A DNA stretch of 64,000 nt, taken from contig NZ_JACJRV010000003.1 of the NCBI RefSeq assembly GCF_014697475.1, forward strand, positions 62,001 through 126,000. The letters are read 5' to 3'. This stretch comes from Nostoc sp. FACHB-152 (lineage in GTDB: Bacteria > Cyanobacteriota > Cyanobacteriia > Cyanobacteriales > Nostocaceae). How positions within the stretch are numbered: the first letter of the stretch is position 1; each line of letters starts with the position of its first letter. Below, piece by piece: positions 55,858 to 64,000 of the stretch. The notes under the pieces were generated by a model. That model was not told the origin of the DNA. It did no database searches and saw nothing but the letters and a program-made list of their open reading frames with translations. A program made the position numbers and the translations under genes.

Positions 55858-57024
55858 ATGACTCAAGCAAAAACACCTATCGTTACAAACGTAGATATTA
55901 TCAATGCGCGTGTACCTGGTTATCAAGATTTACAGAGGCTATTAGTTAATCACGAAGGTGTAATTGAACAAATCTTGCCAATGGGAACAGTATTTAAACG
56001 GGTTCCTACCCCTGATTTACAAGTATGGGATGTAGCTGGGGATTGGATTTCATTAGGTGGCGTTGATTTACAGATTAACGGTGCGTTAGGTTTGGCTTTT
56101 CCAGAATTAACAAAGAAAAATGCCCAGAAATTGCCGGAAATATCTCAATATTTGTGGGATTTAGGGGTTGATGCTTATTTGCCGACATTAGTAACTACTT
56201 CAGTCGAAAATTTAGGGCGATCGCTTGCTATTATTGCTGATTTTGCTTCTAGTCAAACAGCAGGCGCGAAAATTTTAGGCGCACATCTGGAAGGCCCATT
56301 TTTGAATTACGGAAAGCGCGGCGCACATCCGGCAGAGTATCTCTTACCTCTAACAATTGACGAAATAAAACGGGTATTGGGTGATTATGCCTCTGTGGTG
56401 AAAGTCATCACCCTAGCACCAGAATTAGACTCTACAGGCAAAGTCATACCATATTTGCGTTCTTTAGGAATCACCGTCAGTTTAGGACATTCTCAGGCAA
56501 CAGCAGCCCAAGCACAACAAGCTTTTGATTTAGGCGCAACGATGGTGACTCATGCTTTCAACGTCATGCCGCCTTTACATCACCGTGAACCAGGATTATT
56601 AGGGGCAGCAATTGTGAATCCCAATGTAATGTGTGGTTTTATTGCCGACGGACAACACGTTGCACCGACAATGCTGAAAATTCTGCTGCGGGCTACTGAA
56701 GAACTTTTTCTAGTCAGTGATGCCCTCGCGCCACTAGGATTACCTGATGGTTTGTATCCTTGGGACAACCGCCAAATTGAAGTGAAAAACGGTACAGCCC
56801 GACTGCGAGATGGCACATTATCAGGCACAACTTTATCGTTATTAGTGGGGGTACAAAACTTGGTGAAATGGGGAATTTGTGACGTAGAAAAAGCGATCAC
56901 GCTGGCTACTAACGCACCTAGAAAAGCCATAGGTTTGCCAATAATTTCCCCACATCAACGCGCCAATTTATTACGTTGGCATTGGGATGACTCCACAAAA
57001 GCACTAACTTGGCAACGATTATAG
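55858..57024 (+). CDS. nagA: N-acetylglucosamine-6-phosphate deacetylase
   Basis: 388 aa, amidohydrolase. GGVDLQINGALG (usual HxH metal motif replaced by DxQxN), HLEGPFLN (Glu ligand), GHSQATAAQ, THAFNVMPPLHHREPG and VSDALAPLGLPDG (catalytic Asp) are typical NagA blocks. It deacetylates GlcNAc-6-P from cell-wall recycling. Replacement of the first metal-binding His as in E. coli NagA (single metal) fits. Divergent from purE. Confidence 0.93.
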   Translation: MTQAKTPIVTNVDIINARVPGYQDLQRLLVNHEGVIEQILPMGTVFKRVPTPDLQVWDVAGDWISLGGVDLQINGALGLAFPELTKKNAQKLPEISQYLWDLGVDAYLPTLVTTSVENLGRSLAIIADFASSQTAGAKILGAHLEGPFLNYGKRGAHPAEYLLPLTIDEIKRVLGDYASVVKVITLAPELDSTGKVIPYLRSLGITVSLGHSQATAAQAQQAFDLGATMVTHAFNVMPPLHHREPGLLGAAIVNPNVMCGFIADGQHVAPTMLKILLRATEELFLVSDALAPLGLPDGLYPWDNRQIEVKNGTARLRDGTLSGTTLSLLVGVQNLVKWGICDVEKAITLATNAPRKAIGLPIISPHQRANLLRWHWDDSTKALTWQRL

Positions 57025-57127
57025 TTCTACAAATTTGAAGAATGATTTTGATATATGGATTGCTTAAAAAGTTATAAATTAACTTTCTGGCAATCCAAAA
57101 TCTTAAATCAACAATTTTAATAGCCCC

Positions 57128-57337
57128 TTAGTTTGGGATCATCGCATCTTGTATCTGTCTCAGTTGGCTGCCAATCCAACTACCGCCTCTACTTATACAT
57201 TCAGGACAAACATCGCCATAGCTATCACCCTGATTGCTACACACAACTAATCTTGCTGCTCCCATCTGAAACGGGTGATGACATATTAAGCACATTTGCT
57301 GTTTTTTTAAAGTGTTACATTCAATTGCGAATTGCAT
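57128..57337 (-). CDS. Small zinc-ribbon protein
   Basis: 69 aa. Two CxxC knuckles, CLICHHPF and CPECISRG, with an intervening GAARLVVCSNQGDSYGDV segment, suggest a zinc ribbon. AGGA lies eight bases before ATG 57335-57337. Tail QLRQIQDAM. No family name. Probably a cytosolic protein or nucleic-acid binder. Confidence 0.6.
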   Translation of the reverse strand: MQFAIECNTLKKQQMCLICHHPFQMGAARLVVCSNQGDSYGDVCPECISRGGSWIGSQLRQIQDAMIPN

Positions 57338-57804
57338 ACTTTCTTATCCTAAAAAATTCGCTTTGATTTATGAAAAAAATATTTCTTAGTTTTTAAAATA
57401 TATCTATGGCTATTAAAAAAGCATCTATCAAAGGAAGTGAAGCTAATAAGTTGAACTCGCTTTAATTAACAGAAAAAACCCCATCATGAAAATGATGGGG
57501 TGCTGAGGTTTGTATTTGCTATAAAGTGGTAATATTAAATTTAATTTATGCTTGAACTAATTGTATCTTCCTATTTGAATTATTATTCTCTACATCTAGA
57601 ATGGTTCACAGTAAAATTTATAAGTTATCCAGAATACAATAAAGTACACCAGACAAATTGGTTTGTATCGATTTAGATAGTCAATCAACTGGTGAAATTG
57701 CTGTGTCTTGAAAACTATTCTAAAAAATCTGTGGAAGCGATCGCTCTTGTCGGTTCGCTTCAATGATAACTTTAAGGATCGGGAACCCTTAAAAATCGAA
57801 GTTT
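57338..57804. other. Intergenic region with a minus-strand terminator
   Basis: 467 bp between a minus-strand and a plus-strand gene. A strong hairpin at 57479-57500 is followed, on the minus strand, by a TTTTTT run, though no annotated minus-strand gene ends there. A small RNA transcribed leftward from about 57550-57650 would fit. Confidence 0.45.
57473..57500 (-). terminator. Rho-independent terminator on the minus strand
   Basis: Stem CCCCATCAT/ATGATGGGG (9 bp) with loop TTTC, followed on the minus strand by TTTTTT. Ends an unidentified leftward transcript. Confidence 0.7.
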
Positions 57805-58491
57805 ATGAACGCAGCCGACGATAAAACGATTGTACGCGAATATTTCAATTCCACAGGGTTTGACCGCTGGAAGCGGATCTATGGTGATGGCGAAGTCAAC
57901 AAAGTTCAACTAGACATTCGCTATGGACACCAGCAAACAGTGGATAAAGTTATCGGCTGGCTGAAAAATGATGGCAATTTATCTGAGCTATCAATCTGCG
58001 ATGCTGGGTGTGGTGTAGGTAGTCTGAGCATTCCCCTAGCTACAGAAGGCGCAAAAGTTTATGCCAGCGATATTTCCGAAAAAATGGTGGAAGAAGGCAA
58101 AAAAAGAGCCTTAGAAACCTTGGGTAACTCCACAAATCCTAACTTTGCCGTACAAGATTTAGAATCTTTAAGCGGTAGCTATCACACTGTGATTTGCTTG
58201 GATGTTCTTATCCACTATCCCCAAGAAAAAGCTGATGAGATGATTTCTCACCTTTGTTCTTTGGCACAGTCACGGATAATTATTAGCTTTGCCCCAAAAA
58301 CCTGCGCCCTCAGCCTACTCAAAAAAATTGGCAGTTTCTTTCCGGGAGCAAGTAAGACAACTCGCGCCTATTTGCATCGGGAAGCTGATGTGCTGAAAAT
58401 TTTAGAAAAGAATGGCTTTGCAGTGCAACGCCAAGAAATGACTAAAACGCGCTTTTATTTCTCCCGCCTACTAGAAGCGACTCGTCAGTAA
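57805..58491 (+). CDS. chlM: Magnesium-protoporphyrin IX methyltransferase
   Basis: 228 aa, SAM-dependent class I methyltransferase. Converts Mg-protoporphyrin IX to its monomethyl ester in chlorophyll synthesis. N-terminal block VREYFNSTGFDRWKRIYG and RYGHQQTVDKVIGWL are typical of ChlM/BchM, and the SAM loop is ICDAGCGVGSLSIPLA. ATG start 57805. Supports a photosynthetic host. Palindrome downstream at 58527-58559. Confidence 0.95.
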   Translation: MNAADDKTIVREYFNSTGFDRWKRIYGDGEVNKVQLDIRYGHQQTVDKVIGWLKNDGNLSELSICDAGCGVGSLSIPLATEGAKVYASDISEKMVEEGKKRALETLGNSTNPNFAVQDLESLSGSYHTVICLDVLIHYPQEKADEMISHLCSLAQSRIIISFAPKTCALSLLKKIGSFFPGASKTTRAYLHREADVLKILEKNGFAVQRQEMTKTRFYFSRLLEATRQ

Positions 58492-58526
58492 AATCTTAAG
58501 GGTAGTGAAATTATTCTTGAGAAGAT

Positions 58527-58559
58527 AGATCCCCGACTTCTTTGATAAGTCAGGGATCT
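58527..58559. repeat. Palindrome AGATCCCCGACTTCT, copy 2
   Basis: Matches copy 1 at 50583-50615 with three changes (AGATCCCCGACTTCT; loop; ATAAGTCAGGGATCT). Lies 35 bp after the chlM stop and may terminate it. Confidence 0.75.
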
Positions 58560-58598
58560 GGACACCTTTAATCGCTGCTATATAAATTTCGCCGCCCT

Positions 58599-59306
58599 TT
58601 AAATCTCATCTGGGTTAATACCCAACTCCCGTAATCTTTGCGCCAGTCGTTCAGCACGTTGTTGTTCTTGTTGTGCGCGTTCCCTTTCTTGCTGCACTAA
58701 CTCCTCTGGTGTGGGTAATCTCTGTTCAGCTTCGTCATACCAATATAACCACTCGCGCGTTCTTCCCAAGTAAGTACCGCGTTCTCGACCAAGTGCTAAA
58801 CCAATTTCTGGCATCCACACCCGCGAACCTGGTTGTAAGATGTATTCACTATTTTCTAAACGATAAACTTCTAAAGGTTCTCGTTTACGCCGATATCTAC
58901 GGCTGGGTACATAAATTGCATAATATAAAATCCCTAATTTCGCGTAGTCGATTTTTTTCTTTTCGTATTCGCCGCCGTAAGTTTGCGAAACAACTTCTAA
59001 GGCAAAAATAGGAACAATCCCATCTTCTTCCCATAGGACATAGCTTAAACGCCCCTCTTCACCAATAAAACGTTCTACACCCAAGCTGAGGAACCCATCA
59101 GGTACTAATTGCGGAGTGTTGGGTGCATAATAAATCCCCATATCAACACCGAAAAACCAATCGGTGCGTTGACTCCAGGCTAAAGCTAAAATGGCATCCA
59201 GTAAATTGGGAATCAGGTTTTGTAGTTCGTTATCCACTGGTGTATCATCAGAGTCGGGCAATTCTGCCGAGGATGGAAGACAGCTGAGGGGGTTGTACTG
59301 TACCAT
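58599..59306 (-). CDS. Uma2-family (DUF820) PD-(D/E)XK nuclease-like protein
   Basis: 235 aa. Core pattern of Uma2: VPDGFLSLG (Asp), then IFALEVVSQTYGGEYEKKKIDYAKLG (Glu and Lys) and YYAIYVPSRRYRR. C-terminal coiled-coil tail rich in Gln/Arg/Glu (QQERERAQQEQQRAERLAQ). Family knowledge: highly multiplied in cyanobacteria; nuclease activity is inferred from fold only. Orphan. Confidence 0.8.
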   Translation of the reverse strand: MVQYNPLSCLPSSAELPDSDDTPVDNELQNLIPNLLDAILALAWSQRTDWFFGVDMGIYYAPNTPQLVPDGFLSLGVERFIGEEGRLSYVLWEEDGIVPIFALEVVSQTYGGEYEKKKIDYAKLGILYYAIYVPSRRYRRKREPLEVYRLENSEYILQPGSRVWMPEIGLALGRERGTYLGRTREWLYWYDEAEQRLPTPEELVQQERERAQQEQQRAERLAQRLRELGINPDEI

Positions 59307-59414
59307 GAAATTCCTCAGTTAGATTAGCTAGTTATATTTTAAGGCTAAAATAATCAAGCCTTTGGGAATCTCTTTCTCAACAGCCACATTTCGCCTGTGA
59401 CAGATAATATTTAT

Positions 59415-61181
59415 ATGAACGCTACACAAGAACAACTAAAGGTAAAATTTGGGCAGGCAATGGTTGCTGCTTTTGGCGATGATTACGCCACAGTAGATCC
59501 GATTTTAGTTCCTGCTAGTAATCCTAAATTTGGTGATTATCAAGCGAATGTTGCTTTGTCACTGAGTAAGAAATTAGGACAGCAACCAAGAGCGATCGCC
59601 TCTGCTATTGTTGAGAAATTAGATGTCTCGGAACTCTGCGAACAACCAGAAATAGCTGGCCCTGGATTTATCAACCTGAAACTAAAAACAGCATATCTCG
59701 AAGCGCAACTGGAGGGAATTTACACAGATTCACGCTTGGGAGTACCTAAAGCGAAAACACCACAAAAAGAAATTGTCGATTTTTCCAGTCCGAATATTGC
59801 GAAAGAAATGCACGTCGGACACTTGCGATCGACAATTATTGGTGATTCTATCGCTCGGATTTTAGAATTTCGCGGCCATGCTGTATTGCGGTTAAATCAT
59901 GTAGGTGATTGGGGTACGCAATTTGGAATGTTAATTGCTTATCTACGCGAAGTTTACCCAGAAGCATTAACCACCGCCAACGCTTTAGATATTGGCGATT
60001 TAGTTAGTTTTTACCGCAAAGCTAAACAGCGATTTGATGCGGATGAAGCTTTTCAAGAAACGGCCAGACAAGAAGTTGTCAGATTACAAGCAGGTGCAGA
60101 AGATACGCTTCATGCTTGGAAATTGTTGTGTGAACAATCGCGGCAAGAATTTCAAGTTATTTATGATTTGCTGAATATTCAAATAAATGAACGCGGCGAA
60201 TCTTTTTATAACCCCCTGCTATCTACAGTAGTGGAAGATTTAGAAAAATCTGGCTTACTAGTAGAAGACCAAGGCGCAAAAGTTGTCTTTCTGGAAGGGT
60301 TTACTAACAGAGAAGGTGAACCTTTACCATTAATTGTGCAGAAATCTGATGGTGGCTATAACTACGCGACAACAGATTTAGCTGCGTTGCGCTACCGGAT
60401 TCAACAAGATGAAGCAAAACGCATCATTTATGTCACCGATGCGGGACAAAGCAATCACTTTGCTCAGTTCCTCCAAGTTGCGCGCAAAGCTGGCTGGATT
60501 CCTGATGATGTGGAATTAGTTCACGTTCCCTTTGGTTTAGTATTAGGGGAAGATGGTAAGAAGTTCAAAACTCGTTCTGGTGACACAGTACGGCTACGAG
60601 ATTTGCTAGATGAAGCCGTTGTTCGCGCCCGTGCTGATTTAGAAGCAAGATTAGAAGCAGATAGTCGCCCAGAATCACCAGAATTTATTGCTAATGTTGC
60701 CGAAGTTATTGGGATTAGTGCGGTTAAGTATGCTGATTTAAGCCAAAATCGCACCAGTAACTACATTTTCAGCTATGACAAAATGCTGGATTTGAAAGGT
60801 AATACTGCGCCTTATATGCTTTATGCTTATGCCCGGATTCAAGGTATTAGCCGTAAGGGTGAAATTAACTTTGAGGAGTTGGGTGATAATGCTCAGGTTT
60901 TATTAGAGCATGAAACAGAATTCGCTTTAGCAAAGTATTTAATTCAATTTGGTGAAGTGATTAGTACAGTGGAGGAAGATTTATTGCCGCATCGTTTATG
61001 TGAATATCTTTACGAGTTGAGTAAAAAGTTTAATGTGTTCTATGATCGCAATCACGGTGTGCGGGTGTTAGATGCAGAAGAACCACAACGCACATCCCGC
61101 TTAGTTTTGTGTAATTTGACGGCTAGAACTTTGAAACTAGGATTGTCTTTGTTGGGGATTGAAGTACTGGAGAGAATGTAA
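59415..61181 (+). CDS. argS: Arginine-tRNA ligase
   Basis: 588 aa from ATG 59415-59417; a GTG six codons earlier is a poorer start. Class I synthetase: HVGH in [15 protein letters not shown] (HIGH equivalent), and [14 protein letters not shown] in place of KMSKS, as usual for ArgRS. N-terminal [13 protein letters not shown] and C-terminal anticodon-binding DALR domain ([20 protein letters not shown]) complete the enzyme. Attaches arginine to tRNA-Arg. Confidence 0.97.
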   Translation: MNATQEQLKVKFGQAMVAAFGDDYATVDPILVPASNPKFGDYQANVALSLSKKLGQQPRAIASAIVEKLDVSELCEQPEIAGPGFINLKLKTAYLEAQLEGIYTDSRLGVPKAKTPQKEIVDFSSPNIAKEMHVGHLRSTIIGDSIARILEFRGHAVLRLNHVGDWGTQFGMLIAYLREVYPEALTTANALDIGDLVSFYRKAKQRFDADEAFQETARQEVVRLQAGAEDTLHAWKLLCEQSRQEFQVIYDLLNIQINERGESFYNPLLSTVVEDLEKSGLLVEDQGAKVVFLEGFTNREGEPLPLIVQKSDGGYNYATTDLAALRYRIQQDEAKRIIYVTDAGQSNHFAQFLQVARKAGWIPDDVELVHVPFGLVLGEDGKKFKTRSGDTVRLRDLLDEAVVRARADLEARLEADSRPESPEFIANVAEVIGISAVKYADLSQNRTSNYIFSYDKMLDLKGNTAPYMLYAYARIQGISRKGEINFEELGDNAQVLLEHETEFALAKYLIQFGEVISTVEEDLLPHRLCEYLYELSKKFNVFYDRNHGVRVLDAEEPQRTSRLVLCNLTARTLKLGLSLLGIEVLERM

Positions 61182-61393
61182 TTAATGGAATAACGAACCA
61201 CAAAGGGCGCAAAAGACGCTAAGAAATGAGAGTTTGAGAGAGTTTTTGCGTAATACCAATTCTCTATCAAGATACGCCTAATTATTTTGGACAGAGCGAA
61301 TAAAACCTCCGCGCAACTCTGCGTTAACCTCAGCGTACCTTTGCGTTAAAAAACTACGATTTGGCGTAGCTTCACACAGAAACGCCATACACT

Positions 61394-62743
61394 CTATCTC
61401 CCCAACAGATTGGGAATATCCCCACAACCACCAGGAATGGTAGACCTAGTTTTTTCCCCACCCCAAGCACAACAATAATAACGATTAGCCTCAGACATCC
61501 GTTGTACATCGCTGAAATCAGCATTCTCGATGACAGCACCAGTATGTTCACCAGTTTGGTAATTTGGTGCTTGGGTGCGGCTGCGGGGTGAGGCTTTCTC
61601 TACAGAAGCATAAAATAGACGCACCCCATTTAAGTCAGCACCGTTGAGATTGGCATCATATAGAATGGTACGGGAAAGGTTGGCTTTTACTAAATCACAA
61701 CCACTCAGGTTTGCGCGCACAAGATTGGCTTCGCTGAGGTCAGTCCAACGCAAATCTGTATTAGAAAGGTCGGCGGCGGCTAACATGACACCTAAATCAA
61801 TGACGCGCACCCCTTCTAAACGGTCTTCTGCATAACCACCCACACCATTGAGAATCGCTCGACCTAAACGCCGATCGCGTTTTAGGGGTGTCAGCAATTT
61901 AGAACGGGAGAGAAAGCGGAGAATTTTGGCTTTACCATTGCCATCAACACTACTAAAAATGGCTGCTGTACGTCCTTCAGCGATCGCTCTTTCTTGCGGC
62001 CAGTCTTCTAGTAATCCTTCTTCATCTAAGACTAAATCAGAAATCCCTTGAAAATACGAATCTATTGTCTGCTGTTGGGTAATGATGTTTTGTTGAACTG
62101 TCAGCAGGTTTTGTTGAATTGTCAGGTCTTTGGAAATTACATACTGTCGCCACGCTACGTAAACGGCAATAATTGCAATTGAGATTTGTCCCAACGCCCC
62201 AAACCATTCTGCTAGAGTCCCCGAAGCTTCCCAGTTAATTTTGCGTCCTAAAATTAACAGGCGATCGCCAATACCACTAAATTTAATTACGCCCACAATA
62301 GCGGCGATGATTCCCAAGAAGCCCACAAACACACTTCTATCTTCCGGCGAGAACCATTCTTTGAGGACATACTGTAACCAAGGTAACAAGATTACAAAAG
62401 ATAACACCACATCCAGCAGAGTTCCACAAATACCAATGATCCAGTTATTGAGGATAACTCCTACTAAAGTAATGGCGATCGCTACTAGCGTAATCAACAA
62501 AGCCCTGGGCTTAACTATAAGTTGAAAAGCTGGGCGTTGCTGAATACCACGGGCTTGTTGCATGGCTGCGTTACTCTGCGCCGACTGCAACGATGAAATC
62601 GCAGCTAAAGCCTGTTGTGCTGCCAATGCTTCTGAACTTAAGCGATCGTTATTATTACCGTTATCAAAATCATCTGGTTGCTGTTCGTGTTCTGGTAACG
62701 GTTCTGGGGTTGGTAGATTAGGAGAGTTAGATTCAATCGTCAT
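61394..62743 (-). CDS. Pentapeptide-repeat membrane protein
   Basis: 449 aa. Acidic and Gln-rich N-terminus (about residues 1-75), three or four membrane segments (about 75-145 and 183-205; LITLVAIAITLVGVI, LDVVLSFVILLPWL, VGFLGIIAAIVGVI, ISIAIIAVYVAW), a Gln-rich coiled stretch (SKDLTIQQNLLTVQQNIITQ), then about ten pentapeptide units (about 318-380; ADLSNTDLRWTDLSEANLV). Cys-rich end YYCCAWGG. Same general type as other cyanobacterial membrane pentapeptide proteins. Function unknown; stands alone. Confidence 0.8.
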   Translation of the reverse strand: MTIESNSPNLPTPEPLPEHEQQPDDFDNGNNNDRLSSEALAAQQALAAISSLQSAQSNAAMQQARGIQQRPAFQLIVKPRALLITLVAIAITLVGVILNNWIIGICGTLLDVVLSFVILLPWLQYVLKEWFSPEDRSVFVGFLGIIAAIVGVIKFSGIGDRLLILGRKINWEASGTLAEWFGALGQISIAIIAVYVAWRQYVISKDLTIQQNLLTVQQNIITQQQTIDSYFQGISDLVLDEEGLLEDWPQERAIAEGRTAAIFSSVDGNGKAKILRFLSRSKLLTPLKRDRRLGRAILNGVGGYAEDRLEGVRVIDLGVMLAAADLSNTDLRWTDLSEANLVRANLSGCDLVKANLSRTILYDANLNGADLNGVRLFYASVEKASPRSRTQAPNYQTGEHTGAVIENADFSDVQRMSEANRYYCCAWGGEKTRSTIPGGCGDIPNLLGR

Positions 62744-63366
62744 GCTTTCTATTTTGCCCCAGTAGGCTCAGGTCAACAGCTGTTCTATGTTAACCGCTAC
62801 TAGGTAAAAAGTTGCCTTTAATCAACAGTTATCATACAGCAGCCACAATAATTAGTGGCACTAGTTTCACCATTGTCATCCACAAATTGTGATAAATCAA
62901 ACTGTAAAATTTACCGAAATTTGGGGATAAATTTTTTTTCTAAACCTTGACTATGTTATGAATAGTAGACCTTATAAGATATTTAAAATATTAATCATTC
63001 ATTTATCTTGATTAGTATTAACTTTTAGGCAATGATTGGTCATGATAAATCACAACCGCGAATTATTCATTATTCTGGAGGGTTGAATTCACCTATAACT
63101 TCTATATCTTAGGTATTAATTCATTATATAAATGTAATTTTTAGCCGGATTTGTGCAGATGAATGAAGCGAAATCAAAGTAATAATTTAATTTTTATCAA
63201 CCTCATGTGGTAAAATTTTGCACAATCGCTTTGAAAATAGCTCAATATAGCCAAATTATGGTTATCGAAGTCATAAGCAAATTAATCAAAAAAAAGAGTG
63301 TTTCCTGATACTATTAGGAAATATCAAAATGATTTAACATCAAACAAAGGGTTCTGTAGGTATAGC
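62744..63366. other. Intergenic region, no gene seen
   Basis: 623 bp between divergent genes. AT-rich, with no recognised hairpin or ORF; likely the promoters of both genes. Confidence 0.5.
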
Positions 63367-64000
63367 ATGGTCTTTTGGCGCTGCTTCGCTGCATCTAGCT
63401 TAATTACTGGCTTACTATATGGCTGCGGTAATGGGACATACTTATCAACAGAAAATACCAAACAGGTAGTGCAAGAAATCAATGTTTCGCAACTACTAAC
63501 AGAAGCAAAAGCTAGTCAGAAAGCAGAAGATTTCTTTAATCAGGGCAATAGATTATTAGATGAGCAACGCTATCAAGATGCGATCGCATCATATGACAAA
63601 GCGATCGCTTTTAAACCAGAAAGTGCTGATGCATGGATTAACCGAGGCATCGCTCTCACAAAATTACAAAAACATACAGAAGCATTAGCATCATACGACA
63701 AAGCGATCGCTATCAATAACGATAAAGACGAAGCTTGGTATAACAGAGGCAATACCTTAGTTTCCTTGCAAAGATACACAGAAGCATTAGCATCATACAA
63801 TAAAGCGATCGCTATTAAACCAAACAAGCACGAAGCCTGGATTAATCGCGGTATTGCTTTGACAAAACTGCAACGCTATTCAGAAGCACTAGCATCATAC
63901 GATAAAGCGATCGCCATTAAACCAAACAAGCCAGAAGCTTATTACAACAGAGCTTGTACTTATGCCCTGCAAGGCAAAGTAGAATTAGCAATTAAGAACT
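63367..64000 (+). CDS. TPR lipoprotein, 3' end beyond the window
   Basis: 211 codons are visible from ATG 63367-63369. Lipoprotein signal with lipobox LLYGC (Cys at about residue 20). From about residue 56 come tandem 34-residue TPRs (YQDAIASYDKAI, TEALASYDKAIAINND, TEALASYNKAIAIKPNK, SEALASYDKAIAIKPNK). The DNA of each unit carries a HIP1 octamer at 63601, 63703, 63805 and 63907, exactly 102 bp apart, because the KAIA codons are AAAGCGATCGC. The gene runs off the right edge; membrane-anchored scaffold is likely. Confidence 0.85.
   Translation, partial: MVFWRCFAASSLITGLLYGCGNGTYLSTENTKQVVQEINVSQLLTEAKASQKAEDFFNQGNRLLDEQRYQDAIASYDKAIAFKPESADAWINRGIALTKLQKHTEALASYDKAIAINNDKDEAWYNRGNTLVSLQRYTEALASYNKAIAIKPNKHEAWINRGIALTKLQRYSEALASYDKAIAIKPNKPEAYYNRACTYALQGKVELAIKN

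Overview
The window looks like chromosomal DNA of a filamentous, probably heterocyst-forming cyanobacterium of the Nostoc/Anabaena type. The evidence is the very frequent HIP1 octamer GCGATCGC, heptanucleotide GGCAATA-type short tandem repeats, many dispersed intergenic hairpin repeats, and a cyanobacterial gene complement: chlM, DUF928, DUF760, DUF3365, a CHASE2 kinase, and pentapeptide and TPR proteins. No rRNA, insertion sequence or CRISPR array was seen. Two genes run off the ends: a TpsB transporter at the left edge and a TPR lipoprotein at the right edge.

Layout. 1-8.3 kb: envelope and secreted proteins (TpsB transporter, TPR protein, CHASE2-Ser/Thr kinase, two DUF928 genes plus a decayed third, a DM13 lipoprotein). 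8.5-13.4 kb: the glycine cleavage operon gcvT-gcvH-gcvP. 13.7-18.2 kb: a lumenal pentapeptide protein, DUF760 with a small upstream ORF, and a heme-c sensor divergent from a PhnD-like binding protein. 18.3-20.3 kb: ahcY behind a structured leader, and a cNMP-binding protein. 21.2-25.8 kb: a defence island with a BamHI-family restriction endonuclease, its tail-to-tail methyltransferase and a solitary OLD-family nuclease. 25.9-33.9 kb: an oxidoreductase-rich cluster (ferredoxin, two di-iron ferritin-like proteins, two Rieske oxygenases, GNAT-like acyltransferase, alpha/beta hydrolase, Mpo1-like protein, HNH protein) of unknown product. 34-43 kb: an orphan antitoxin, a tRNA relic, tRNA-Leu(CAA), an FMN 2-hydroxyacid oxidase, a DJ-1/PfpI protein with an AraC regulator, an Rpn-like protein, an M48 protease, murA, tRNA-Leu(CAG) and an rRNA/tRNA methyltransferase. 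43.4-48.1 kb: a lipase-like hydrolase followed by a caspase-NB-ARC protein and a TPR protein that look like one STAND gene split in two, then a 21-bp minisatellite. 48.3-62.8 kb: housekeeping (ispH, SGNH hydrolase, two amt genes around a YnfA gene, purE, nagA, chlM, Uma2 protein, argS, pentapeptide membrane protein).

How the genes work together. gcvTHP feeds one-carbon metabolism and photorespiration, and ahcY recycles the product of methyl transfer reactions such as that of ChlM. The two amt genes serve ammonium uptake. The restriction-modification pair and OLD nuclease, and separately the caspase/NB-ARC/TPR locus, are likely antiphage or cell-death modules. The most novel-looking items are the oxygenase cluster (25.9-33.9 kb), the split caspase-STAND locus, the ahcY leader with a possible pseudoknot, a possible AUU start for murA and the 21-bp heptad repeat. 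Everything here is read from the sequence without database searches; function calls rest on recognised motifs and remembered family sequences.
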